From NCBI GenBank assembly GCA_900314565.1, contig OMVU01000028.1:1-47473 (forward strand): 47,473 nucleotides of DNA. Reading direction: 5' to 3'. The notes under the pieces were generated by a model that saw only the letters and a list, made by a program, of their open reading frames with translations, had not been told where the DNA came from and did no database searches. Within the stretch, counting starts at the first letter, position 1; each line of letters begins with the position of its first letter. Shown one piece after another: positions 15,719 through 23,835 of the stretch. The position numbers and the translations under genes were made by a program. The DNA comes from an uncultured Eubacteriales bacterium. Its GTDB lineage: Bacteria > Bacillota > Clostridia > Lachnospirales > Lachnospiraceae.

Positions 15719-16378
15719 TCACTCAGCAAGCTCTATCCGCACATCAAAAGAGCCATCCAAAGCAGATATATCAGCAAGCGGGGTGGTGATCACGCCGATG
15801 TTGACCTGATAACCATACTGCTCTGACACGTCTTCATCTTCGAAGAGAATTGTAAAGTAGGGTGCATTCAGGGCGTAATCGATATCTCCGTTCAGCCATC
15901 CGTAATGAACGTCCTCCTCATTGTATGGAAGCTCATCGGTCACACCGCAGAAATCGTGAGCATACCGGCTGACGTGCTGCGTCATCGGCAGGTTTGCAAT
16001 CAGTGCCTGTGCCGTTTCGGAATCATTCAGCACACCGGTGATCAGCGTGTCACCGAAATACATGTTGATCTTAGTGCCGTTTTCCGGGGGAATCCTTGTA
16101 GGCATGGATTTGTCCTCCGTCTGCATCTCCGCTCCGTCCTTTGCCACTTTGTTTCCCTCAGGCAGAGTCTCTGCTCCGTCTTTGGCCGCTGTATCCTGCT
16201 CTGCATTCTGCGTCTGTGAAGAGTTCGTCTGTGCAATCGCAGCCGCACTTCCGGCTGCAGTCTGCCCGCCGGCCTGCTGCTCAGAAGCAGCCTGGGACTT
16301 GCCGCTGTTGTTTCCGCATGCCGCAAAAGAAAGACACAAAACGGCTGCCATAATGACTGAAATAAATTTCTTTTTCAT
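15719..16378 (-). CDS. Cyclophilin-like-fold lipoprotein
   Basis: A 219-residue lipoprotein (lipobox SFAAC, Cys21) with a long Ala/Gln/Glu-rich spacer to about residue 95, then a cyclophilin-like domain. The domain starts TKINMYFGDTLITGVLNDSE and contains LPMTQHVSRYAHDFCG and HYGWLNGDIDYAL, which fit the Pfam Cyclophil_like pattern. Peptidyl-prolyl isomerase activity is not established for this family. It lies 85 bases after a second gene of the same architecture, and is followed by a flavodoxin lipoprotein gene. Confidence 0.8.
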   Translation of the reverse strand: MKKKFISVIMAAVLCLSFAACGNNSGKSQAASEQQAGGQTAAGSAAAIAQTNSSQTQNAEQDTAAKDGAETLPEGNKVAKDGAEMQTEDKSMPTRIPPENGTKINMYFGDTLITGVLNDSETAQALIANLPMTQHVSRYAHDFCGVTDELPYNEEDVHYGWLNGDIDYALNAPYFTILFEDEDVSEQYGYQVNIGVITTPLADISALDGSFDVRIELAE

Positions 16379-16463
16379 ACTTTACCTCCTGAAAATAATC
16401 TGTCCTGCCTGAATCATAAAGATTGAACTGTCATACTGTTTTTCTGTCTGCCCTGTCACAGGC

Positions 16464-17153
16464 TCATTCCGCATCCTCCAAACTGATCGTGATCGTCACA
16501 TCTCCATTTCCCAGAAGATCTGTCATTCCGGCCGCATCCTGATCGGTAATATGGCCGAGCCTTGTATACGCCCAAGAATTGGAGCCGTAAAACACGACGA
16601 TCTGATTGGAGGAATAGAGCACGATGTCCCCGGCTGACGTACTGGTCTGTTCGTCATCGGACGGCAGTCTTGTCCCGATTGATCCCACCTGCTCGAATCC
16701 GCCGTACATGGACATCTGAATGACAAGAGGTTCTTCTGCACATAAATCTTTCAGCGCTTCTGCAGATTCGTTGTTTTCCCAGTCAACGGAAACCTCCGTA
16801 TCTCCGATTATCATCTTAAGCATTTTATCCTTTATCTCCTCTTCGACCGGTTCCTCTGCACCCTGTTGTTCTGCACCCTGCTGTTCTGTGCCAGGCTGTG
16901 CCGATGTCACCGATTCGGCTGACTGTTTCGGATCCTGCGCTGCATTGCTCTTTGTCGACGCAGTCTCTTTCGAAGTCTGCGTCCCGCCTGCCTGAACGGA
17001 ACTTCCTTCCTTTTCTTTCTCTGCGGCTCCCGCCGCTGTCGATGTCACTGCAGAATGATCTGCAGATGTATTTTGTACCTGACCGCCTCCGCAGCCGATC
17101 AGTGCCGAGAGCACTGCCGCTGCAATGAACACATTTATGATCTGCTTTTTCAT
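16464..17153 (-). CDS. Cyclophilin-like-fold lipoprotein
   Basis: A 229-residue lipoprotein (lipobox ALIGC, Cys21). A low-complexity spacer (about 22-110) includes a duplicated GTEQQGAEQQGAEE. The C-terminal domain has MSMYGGFEQVGSIGTRLP, SAGDIVLYSSNQIVVFYGSN and WAYTRLGHI, a clear match to the cyclophilin-like fold family common in gut bacteria. It is the first gene of the minus-strand unit that runs to the SDR gene, with a good promoter just upstream. Function is unknown; a role in a surface redox or ligand-binding complex is inferred from its neighbours. Confidence 0.85.
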   Translation of the reverse strand: MKKQIINVFIAAAVLSALIGCGGGQVQNTSADHSAVTSTAAGAAEKEKEGSSVQAGGTQTSKETASTKSNAAQDPKQSAESVTSAQPGTEQQGAEQQGAEEPVEEEIKDKMLKMIIGDTEVSVDWENNESAEALKDLCAEEPLVIQMSMYGGFEQVGSIGTRLPSDDEQTSTSAGDIVLYSSNQIVVFYGSNSWAYTRLGHITDQDAAGMTDLLGNGDVTITISLEDAE

Positions 17154-17197
17154 CTCTCATTACCTTTCTTCGCTTCTGCCTCTGTTCTTCTGTCTTT

Positions 17198-17226
17198 ATC
17201 ATATAGATTCGCTTTAGAAATTTCAA
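17198..17226 (-). promoter_or_regulatory. Promoter of the lipoprotein-flavodoxin-SDR unit
   Basis: On the minus strand TTGAAA (17226-17221), a 17-base spacer and TATGAT (17203-17198). It points into the first cyclophilin-like lipoprotein gene. Confidence 0.7.
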
Positions 17227-17249
17227 ATACTCATATTGAATTTTTAGAT

Positions 17250-17264
17250 ATTCTCAAATAGAAT
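17250..17264. promoter_or_regulatory. Candidate LysR-binding box
   Basis: ATTCTCAAATAGAAT is a 15-base interrupted palindrome of the T-N11-A type bound by LysR regulators. It lies about 24 bases upstream of the -35 of the minus-strand promoter and just before the lysR-type gene, the usual place for activation and autoregulation. Confidence 0.6.
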
Positions 17265-17284
17265 AACTATTGGGAGGTGACTTT

Positions 17285-18163
17285 ATGGAAATACGTGTGC
17301 TCAGATATTTTCTTGAAACAGCCCGGGAAGGCAATATGACAAGGGCGGCCGAACGGCTCTTCATTTCCCAGCCCACTATGTCCAAGCAGCTGAAAGAGCT
17401 TGAAAATGAACTGGGAACAAAGCTTTTCGTCAGATCAAATTACAGTATCCGGCTGACAGAGGCAGGAATGCTGCTGCGGGAAAGGGCGGAAGATATACTT
17501 TCCTTAGTGGATAAAACGGAAGCGGAATTCAAATCTCTCGAGGAGATCAACAGCGGTGATATCTATATAGGTGCTCCGGAATCAGAAGCCATGACCCTGT
17601 TCGCTGAAACAGTCCGGGATCTTCAAAAATCCTATCCGAAAATCCGCTGCAATATCTACAGCGGAAATTTGTCGGATGTCTGCGAGCGGCTGGATAAGGG
17701 CCTGCTCGATTTTGCAATTGTCATGAGTTATGTGGATCTTTCCAAGTATAACTGTCTTTCATTGCCGATGAAGGATACCTGGGGGGTCCTGATGAGAAAG
17801 GATGATCCGCTCGCGGAAAGAGACGTCTTTGCTGTCTCCGATCTGAACGGACTGCCTCTGATCTGCTCAAGGCAGTGGGTCGATCAGGAATTTCCGAAAT
17901 GGTTCGGTCCTGCGACAGGAAATCTGAATATCATGGCCACCTATAATCTGGTATTCAACGGTGCTGTCATGGCCAGAGCCGGCATGGGATATGGGATTGT
18001 TCTGGACAAGCTGGTCGACACCGGTCCGGAAAGCGATCTGATATTTCGCCCCCTCACCGATGTGCCGCAGACAGATATTTTCGTTATCTGGAGAAAATAT
18101 CAGACCTTTACGCCTATTGCGGAACTTCTTTTGCAGGAGCTTCAAAACCGTTTCAATCTCTGA
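17285..18163 (+). CDS. LysR-family transcriptional regulator
   Basis: A 292-residue regulator. The N-terminal winged HTH (residues 1-60) contains FLETAREGNMTRAAERLFIS, QPTMSKQLKELENELG and LFVRS. The C-terminal substrate-binding domain starts near 90 with GDIYIGAPESEAM. GGGAGGTG fixes the ATG at 17285, five codons inside the longer frame. It is divergent from the lipoprotein-flavodoxin-SDR unit with a 131-base shared control region holding a LysR-type box, so it most likely controls that unit. The ligand is unknown. Confidence 0.92.
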   Translation: MEIRVLRYFLETAREGNMTRAAERLFISQPTMSKQLKELENELGTKLFVRSNYSIRLTEAGMLLRERAEDILSLVDKTEAEFKSLEEINSGDIYIGAPESEAMTLFAETVRDLQKSYPKIRCNIYSGNLSDVCERLDKGLLDFAIVMSYVDLSKYNCLSLPMKDTWGVLMRKDDPLAERDVFAVSDLNGLPLICSRQWVDQEFPKWFGPATGNLNIMATYNLVFNGAVMARAGMGYGIVLDKLVDTGPESDLIFRPLTDVPQTDIFVIWRKYQTFTPIAELLLQELQNRFNL

Positions 18164-18212
18164 CGCAGAATTCCCGTGATGTAGATTTATGATGAATCCT
18201 GATATATGAAAA

Positions 18213-18245
18213 AAAGCGGGAACCGATTTTTTCGGTCCCCGCTCT
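18213..18245. terminator. Terminator between lysR and tRNA-Arg
   Basis: AGCGGGAACCGA pairs with TCGGTCCCCGCT around a T-rich loop, flanked by an A-run on the left. It can serve minus-strand transcripts of tRNA-Arg (followed by Ts) and possibly the lysR mRNA. Confidence 0.7.
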
Positions 18246-18254
18246 TCAAATCAA

Positions 18255-18328
18255 CGTTCCTGGCGGGATTCGAACCCACGACCTTCCGCTTAGGAGGCGG
18301 ACGCTCTATCCTGCTGAGCTACAGAAAC
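18255..18328 (-). tRNA. tRNA-Arg (anticodon CCT)
   Basis: A 74-base cloverleaf read on the minus strand. The acceptor GTTTCTG pairs with CAGGAAC with one U-G. The D-arm starts TAGCTCAG, the anticodon stem is TCCGC/GCGGA with loop CTCCTAA (anticodon CCT, reading AGG), and the T-arm has GGTTCGAATCC. CCA is not encoded. Confidence 0.93.
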
Positions 18329-18457
18329 AATTATGATAATATCCGGTTCTGTCAGACAGTGCTGACAAGGATATTTCGTGCTTATACAATTTAACATGAA
18401 ACCCATGAAAAGTAAAGCACCTTTTTCAGATATTATGTAAACCTAAGGATTTTTCAC

Positions 18458-18502
18458 TTATCCACCAACCTTGTACACATTTGTGCATGATATTGTGGAT
18501 AA
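18458..18502. promoter_or_regulatory. Pair of DnaA boxes outside oriC
   Basis: TTATCCACC (18458-18466) and TGTGGATAA (18494-18502, perfect on the minus strand) lie 27 bases apart in an intergenic region about 18 kb from oriC. A further near match, TTGTACACA, lies between them. Confidence 0.6.
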
Positions 18503-18514
18503 CCTGTGTTTTAT

Positions 18515-18753
18515 TCTTCATCGCGCAATACTCGTGATTTTAATCATGAGATACGCGCGCAAAGTGAAATCTGGCTTCATCGTGAGTACAATCTCGCGAT
18601 GAAGAATAGGCGGATCGCAGCCGCGCAAAGAGGAAGGTGCTTCGCACCATGCGCGGCGCGGCAAGAACGCTGAGGCGTTCTTGAATCTTCATCGCGCAAT
18701 ACTCTTGATATTAATTATGAGATACGCGCGCAAAGTGAAAGCTGAAAAGATAC
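18515..18753. repeat. Family C / A / C composite repeat
   Basis: Two family C units (18515-18607, 18686-18753) share CTTCATCGCGCAATACTCKT and GAGATACGCGCGCAAAGTG. A full family A copy (18608-18685) sits between them, ending CAAGAACGCTGAGGCGTTCT. The first C unit ends with the hairpin TTCATCGTGAG/CTCGCGATGAA. No gene is present in 18400-18786. Confidence 0.8.
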
Positions 18754-18786
18754 TCATCACGAAAGATCTGCGTCAGTGATTAAGCT

Positions 18787-19665
18787 TCAGATATAGATGA
18801 CCTCTCCCTGAATCCATACATTTCCCTTAAATCGTCTGTTGACCGCAGGCTCTCCGTACAGTCTGTCCGCATGGATCGAGACATCTATGATCAGTCCATT
18901 TACATGGACCTCAAGCTGCCATATCTTTTCGTTTGTATAATTGTTGACGACCTTCTCACAGCGATGGATCATTCCGAGCACACCGTACTGATCACACTCC
19001 ACGCCGTTCGGCATGAACGTCGTATCGACGATCGACAGAATGTCCTCGTTCTGCACTCTCTGCTGAATCATGGAATACGTATCCATGTCCTCCATCGTCA
19101 GGCTCTCAATCGCCTCCTCATCCCCGAATCTGGCCGCTGACACGAGCTTTGTATGTTCGTTCGTAATCCGCTTCGATTCTTTCTCCCACCATTCATTGGT
19201 CAGGGCAGGAAGAATGATCGTCCCTTCCCTTGCAAGAGCACTGAGTTTCACGGAAGCGGTTTTCGTCTTGCCGGCGATGGGGCCTGACTTGGAAATCAGC
19301 GCCGGTCCATTGTTCACATAGAAAATGAGTGTCACGCCCAGTCTCGGATCATCACACACACCTGCATAGGATTCATTGCCGGCATGCCTCTCAAATGAAA
19401 TCTCGTCTGTGGAGCTCACCAGCCTTCCCTTCATATACGGGTAAGAATAATCCGGATGATAATCTCCCTTGTCATCGAATTCACCGCATACTGACAGTCC
19501 GATGTTCGGGCCGTAATTCTTTTTGAATTCCCCCATCATCCTTCCATTCTCGTCCCGGAAGAAATTTTTTTCATCAAAATGAAGAACAGTACTGCTGATC
19601 AGTCTGTCCATATCCTGACGAGTCTTTATTGACTTAAAACCTATGGATTCCAGATATGTATGCAT
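18787..19665 (-). CDS. DUF3881 family protein
   Basis: A 292-residue protein resembling the DUF3881 family of Lachnospiraceae. It begins MHTYLESIGFKSIKTRQDMD and has the characteristic GLSVCGEFDDKGDYHPDYSY and GVCDDPRLGVTLIFYVNN segments. No catalytic motif, signal peptide or membrane helix is visible, so it is probably cytoplasmic. It stands alone between repeat-rich gaps. Function is unknown. Confidence 0.7.
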   Translation of the reverse strand: MHTYLESIGFKSIKTRQDMDRLISSTVLHFDEKNFFRDENGRMMGEFKKNYGPNIGLSVCGEFDDKGDYHPDYSYPYMKGRLVSSTDEISFERHAGNESYAGVCDDPRLGVTLIFYVNNGPALISKSGPIAGKTKTASVKLSALAREGTIILPALTNEWWEKESKRITNEHTKLVSAARFGDEEAIESLTMEDMDTYSMIQQRVQNEDILSIVDTTFMPNGVECDQYGVLGMIHRCEKVVNNYTNEKIWQLEVHVNGLIIDVSIHADRLYGEPAVNRRFKGNVWIQGEVIYI

Positions 19666-19917
19666 TTACGTGTTTCTCGATTCCAAACGCCGGATAATCT
19701 TTGAGAAATCGCTTAACATATGCGACTTCTGAACTCTAAGTACGTTTCTTCATTTTCCTCAAATACAATGATCCGATTCGGGAAATGAAGAGGATGACCC
19801 TGACCGGTCATCTCAGACGGCACACCTGCATTTGTGATGTTACCAAATGATATCATTTAAAAGCAGTATATTCAAGTAAAACGTTCCCTGTCTGAACAAG
19901 GATACTGGCAATAACTT

Positions 19918-20225
19918 AATTTGCGCGTATCTACGAGCGGTGCCGAATGGAGCAATTGAGCAGCCGTGAGCTTGCTCACAAGGCCGCTCATATTGCGAAC
20001 AGACGATAGCACGACAGCGCGACATGAGCATGAAGCGCAGCAGAATGCGAATAGCACCGCTCGATAAACAATAATTTGCGCGTATCTACGAGCGGTGCCG
20101 GATGGAGCAATTGAGCAGCCGTGAGCTTGCTCACAAGGCAGCTCATATTGCGAACAGACGATAGCGCGACAGCGCGGCATGAGCATGAAGCGCAGCGGAA
20201 TGCGAATAGCACCGCTCGATAAACA
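19918..20225 (+). repeat. Family M MITE-like element, two tandem copies of 155 bp
   Basis: Copies start at about 19918 and 20073, exactly 155 bases apart, with only a few differences. Each runs from TACGAGCGGTGCCG to AATAGCACCGCTCGATAAAC, so the ends are inverted repeats around GAGCGGTGC. A third copy, inverted, is at 7992-8148. The stretch 19666-20334 has no gene. Confidence 0.85.
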
Positions 20226-20234
20226 ATAATTTAA

Positions 20235-20320
20235 TTACTCAAACTTCCCGCATCATAAGGCTCTGAAAGCCTCTGAACACTGATGTACGCAGAAAGTTTG
20301 AGTAAACTGCATCTTTTTTA
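20235..20320 (-). terminator. Inverted repeat after serS, possible terminator
   Basis: TTACTCAAACTT (20235-20246) and AAGTTTGAGTAA (20294-20305) are perfect inverse complements 47 bases apart, just downstream of serS. There is no clean U-tract after the stem on the minus strand, so termination is uncertain. Confidence 0.4.
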
Positions 20321-20334
20321 CTTATTCACTGTTT

Positions 20335-21624
20335 TCATTTATTCGGAATGAGCTTTTCCTTACCGCCCATGTACGGACGAAGCACTTCCGGAATAAGGAC
20401 CGTTCCGTCCGCCTGCAGATTATTCTCAAGAAAAGCGATCAGCATTCTCGGCGGAGCAACGACCGTATTATTCAGAGTGTGTGCAAGATACTTTCTCTTG
20501 TCTTCGCCGGCTACGCGGATCTTGAGCCGTCTTGCCTGTGCATCGCCGAGGTTGGAGCAGGAGCCCACCTCAAAATACTTTTTCTGGCGCGGAGACCATG
20601 CCTCAACGTCGACCGACTTGACCTTGAGATCCGCCAGGTCACCGGAGCAGCATTCAAGTGTTCTCACCGGTATATCAAGCGTGCGGAACAGGTCAACTGT
20701 ATTCTGCCACAGCTTATCGAACCACATCGGGCTGTCTTCCGGCTTGCAGACAACGATCATTTCCTGCTTCTCGAACTGATGGATACGGTAAACGCCTCTC
20801 TCCTCGATTCCGTGCGCACCTTTTTCCTTGCGGAAGCACGGGGAATAGGATGTCAGCGTGAGTGGGAGAGAAGCCTCCGGAACGATCTGATCGATAAACT
20901 TACCAATCATGCTGTGCTCAGATGTACCGATCAGATAGAGGTCTTCTCCCTCGATCTTATACATCATGGCATCCATTTCCTCAAAGCTCATGACACCCGT
21001 CACAACATTGCTTCTGATCATGAAAGGCGGTACACAGTAGGTGAATCCGCGGTCGATCATGAAATCTCTGGCATAGGCAATAACTGCGGAATGAAGCCTT
21101 GCAATATCTCCCATCAGGTAATAAAAACCGTTTCCGGCGACCCGTCCGGCAGCCTCGAGGTCGATTCCGTTAAAGCTCTCCATGATCTGAGTGTGATAAG
21201 GAATCTCAAAATCCGGTACGACCGGTTCGCCGTATTTCTGGACTTCGACATTTTCACTGTCATCCTTGCCGATCGGGACAGAGGGATCTATGATGTTCGG
21301 GATGACCATCATGCGCTTTTTAAGCTCTTCCTCGACCTTTCTCTCTTCCTCAGTAAGAGCATCGATCTTTTCGCCCGCCTTGGCAATTTCTTCCTTTACC
21401 TTCATTGCCTCTTCGCGCTTGCCCTGGCCCATGAGCTTTCCGATCTGCTTGGAAGTTGTATTTCTGAGTGCTCTCAAAGCCTCTACTTCCCCTTTGATTT
21501 CCCTGTTCCTCTTGTCAAGTTCAATGACTTCGTCTACGAGCACAAGCTTTTTTTCCTGAAATTTATTTCTGATATTCTGCTTTACGATTTCGGGATTTTC
21601 TCTTACAAATTTGATGTCCAGCAT
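20335..21624 (-). CDS. serS: Seryl-tRNA synthetase (divergent type)
   Basis: A 429-residue class II synthetase charging tRNA-Ser. Residues 1-110 form the coiled-coil tRNA-binding arm. The catalytic core has motif 2 SPCFRKEKGAHGIEERGVYR and HQFEKQEM, and a motif 3 region ending in LRPYMGG. The serine-binding TxE appears as GTSEHSM rather than TAEVP. Motif 3 reads NNTVVAPPRML where most bacterial enzymes have NGSGLAVGR, and SSCSN reads GSCSN. These features suggest the second, archaeal-like SerRS type seen in some Clostridia. It follows DUF4446 on the same strand by 111 bases. No T-box leader is visible. Confidence 0.92.
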   Translation of the reverse strand: MLDIKFVRENPEIVKQNIRNKFQEKKLVLVDEVIELDKRNREIKGEVEALRALRNTTSKQIGKLMGQGKREEAMKVKEEIAKAGEKIDALTEEERKVEEELKKRMMVIPNIIDPSVPIGKDDSENVEVQKYGEPVVPDFEIPYHTQIMESFNGIDLEAAGRVAGNGFYYLMGDIARLHSAVIAYARDFMIDRGFTYCVPPFMIRSNVVTGVMSFEEMDAMMYKIEGEDLYLIGTSEHSMIGKFIDQIVPEASLPLTLTSYSPCFRKEKGAHGIEERGVYRIHQFEKQEMIVVCKPEDSPMWFDKLWQNTVDLFRTLDIPVRTLECCSGDLADLKVKSVDVEAWSPRQKKYFEVGSCSNLGDAQARRLKIRVAGEDKRKYLAHTLNNTVVAPPRMLIAFLENNLQADGTVLIPEVLRPYMGGKEKLIPNK

Positions 21625-21735
21625 GGTTTCTCCTCTAAATCATTTTTTATCTTAATTTACGATAATTATTCAATTTGCCATTCGAAGCCGTTCAATTCCC
21701 GTCACATTCAGAGGGCAGCGGCTCCCTGTGTCCTG

Positions 21736-22254
21736 CTATATTACTTCCTTGTCATCCCCATACTTCCGCGCAATCCTGAGGGCTTGAACCTCTTCGTCGC
21801 TTAAAATAATATACGACTCTCCGTTCATTACTTCCTTAATATATAAGAAGCAATTTTCCTTACTGTGGATCGCATTTAATACAAACCCTGTATCTGTCTG
21901 GTCGAGAAGAGCAAGAGAGAAGCTCAGTTTTCCGCCTACGTCATCGAAGGCATCATATTTTACGATTCCATATTTGATCAGGCTTCTGTTCTTGACATCG
22001 TCAAGTCTTTTGATATCTTCCGAAAGCTTTGTCGTGATGTCATTCATCTTCTCGATCTGATTGAATTTTCGCATGAAGCTGCGTTCGAGGGTCTTCCCGT
22101 CTTCACCCTTCATGAATACCTTGTATCGCTCATCGATTTTTTTAACGGTTCTGTAAAGGTACATTATAACACCGATCAGACCGATCGTGGTAATCATGAG
22201 AATGATAATAATGATCCCCGGGTCTATGCCCATGGATGAAAATATATTACTCAT
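21736..22254 (-). CDS. DUF4446 family membrane-anchored protein
   Basis: A 172-residue protein with one N-terminal helix (about 12-34), a charged coiled-coil stretch (about 35-90) and a C-terminal domain with KYGIVKYDAFDDVGGKLSFS and SLALLDQTDTGFVLNAIHS, the signature of DUF4446. The family is commonly found next to parB in Bacillota, as here. Function is unknown. The gap to parB is 261 bases and holds no gene. Confidence 0.85.
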   Translation of the reverse strand: MSNIFSSMGIDPGIIIIILMITTIGLIGVIMYLYRTVKKIDERYKVFMKGEDGKTLERSFMRKFNQIEKMNDITTKLSEDIKRLDDVKNRSLIKYGIVKYDAFDDVGGKLSFSLALLDQTDTGFVLNAIHSKENCFLYIKEVMNGESYIILSDEEVQALRIARKYGDDKEVI

Positions 22255-22515
22255 TCATATTCTCCTGCATATTTAGCTGAAAGATTTCTGTTACTATTGT
22301 ATGCCTGTTTGCTTCAGTCTGCCATCACTCTGTACAACTCTGAACAACAAGCTTCTGAGAGTCTGTCTGTTCCATGACTGCTTTTTTATTCTTTAATCTT
22401 GAATAGCCGCAATCATTTATGTTCCCGCAACATCAGATTTTTCTTTATTTCAAGGACTGCAGTATCTCAGAATGATCATACGGTCATAGCGATGCCCGCA
22501 TGATCAGCGCTTTCT

Positions 22516-23832
22516 TTACTTTAAAGTCTGCAGCATCTCAAAAATACGGTTCAGTTCATCATCAGAGTAGTACTCTATCTCAATTTTTCCTTTATGTCTT
22601 GCTCCCTCATGAATGGATACTTTCGTGCCCAGAATCGTCTTCAGCTGTTCGGAAAGATTAGAAAGAATTGCCTCTTTCTCATAATCCCGCTTTTTAGTCT
22701 TTCTGACAATTTGGCTCATCAGCTTTTTCACGATTTTTTCTGTCTCACGCACAGAAAGCTTTTCCTTCACGACACGTTCCGCAAGCGCTTTCTGAGCATC
22801 CGGATCAGGAAGACCCAAAATTGCTCTTGCATGTCCTTCAGACAGCTCACCGGAAATCAGCATTCCGCGGATATCCGATTCAAGCTTCAGAAGTCTCAGT
22901 GAATTCGTCACAGCAGATCTGCTCTTTGATACTCGTCCTGCCACCTGCTCCTGTGTCATTTCGAACTCGTTGATCAGTCTTTCATAGGCCAAAGCCTCTT
23001 CAATAGGGTTCAGATCTTCTCGCTGGATATTCTCGATCAGAGAAATTTCCACTGCTTCCTTATCCGAATAATCTTTCAGAATCACCGGCACTTCTTTGAG
23101 TCCGGCTTTTCTTGCCGCCCGCCAGCGGCGTTCTCCTGCGATAATTTCGTAATAATCATTTCTTTTCTGGACAAGAAGAGGCTGAATAATGCCATACTGG
23201 GAAATGGAAGAGGCAAGTTCCTCTATACCTTCTTCACGGAATTTCTTTCTCGGCTGTTCCCGGTTCGGTTCCACCAGATTTATATTGATCAGTAATACTT
23301 TTTCCTTTGATTCATCCGGGAATATCGGTTTCTGTACACTTTCTTCAGAAGATATACCGTCGTCCGAAAGGTCATAGGCTGTCTCCGGTGTTCCCACTGA
23401 ACCTTCGGAATCCGAATCAATTCCGGCTTCTGAAGCAGCAGCCTGCATTTCATCTGATTCCTGTACAGACGATTTGATTTCCTCAGACATAGTCTCGCCC
23501 TGATCAGCCTGACTCGCCTGCGTCAGATCAGAAGCCCCGGTCTCATTACCTGCTTCAATATTGATCTCGTCTGCTTTCCGTGTCTCATTCTCCGAAAGAA
23601 CTGACTCGTTAGCACTTTCATCAGAAGGCTTTCCCTTCTTACTCTGTGCTGCAGTGTCGTTTTCATCTTCAGGTTTATTTTTCTTTTTTGTACCTGCTTT
23701 TTTTCCGGATGTCTTTTTAGCTGCTTTTACCTCATCTTTTGAGGACGCTGACTGCTTTGCTGTCTGTTCTTTTTTCTTATCCGGGATCAGGGAATCCAAT
23801 CCTCTTCCCAGGCCTCCTCTTTTTAATGCCAT
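22516..23832 (-). CDS. parB: Chromosome partitioning protein ParB (Spo0J), long linker
   Basis: A 438-residue ParB, far longer than the usual 280-300. The N-terminal ParA-stimulating peptide KRGGLGRGLDSLIP (4-17) is intact. It is followed by a low-complexity Lys/Ser then Asp/Glu-rich insert (about 20-178). The CTPase domain then starts INLVEPNREQPRKKF and has GERRWRAARKAG, followed by the HTH (EQVAGRVSKSRSAVTNSLRL) and a C-terminal dimer domain. ParB binds parS, spreads as a CTP clamp and loads condensin. It starts three bases after the parA stop, so the two are co-transcribed. Five parS sites lie nearby. Confidence 0.95.
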   Translation of the reverse strand: MALKRGGLGRGLDSLIPDKKKEQTAKQSASSKDEVKAAKKTSGKKAGTKKKNKPEDENDTAAQSKKGKPSDESANESVLSENETRKADEINIEAGNETGASDLTQASQADQGETMSEEIKSSVQESDEMQAAASEAGIDSDSEGSVGTPETAYDLSDDGISSEESVQKPIFPDESKEKVLLININLVEPNREQPRKKFREEGIEELASSISQYGIIQPLLVQKRNDYYEIIAGERRWRAARKAGLKEVPVILKDYSDKEAVEISLIENIQREDLNPIEEALAYERLINEFEMTQEQVAGRVSKSRSAVTNSLRLLKLESDIRGMLISGELSEGHARAILGLPDPDAQKALAERVVKEKLSVRETEKIVKKLMSQIVRKTKKRDYEKEAILSNLSEQLKTILGTKVSIHEGARHKGKIEIEYYSDDELNRIFEMLQTLK

Positions 23833-23835
23833 ATC

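Noticed and set aside
20479-21804. A 441-codon plus-strand frame opposite serS
   Set aside because: Antisense shadow of serS and of the start of the serS-DUF4446 gap; composition is unlike a protein and there is no start signal.
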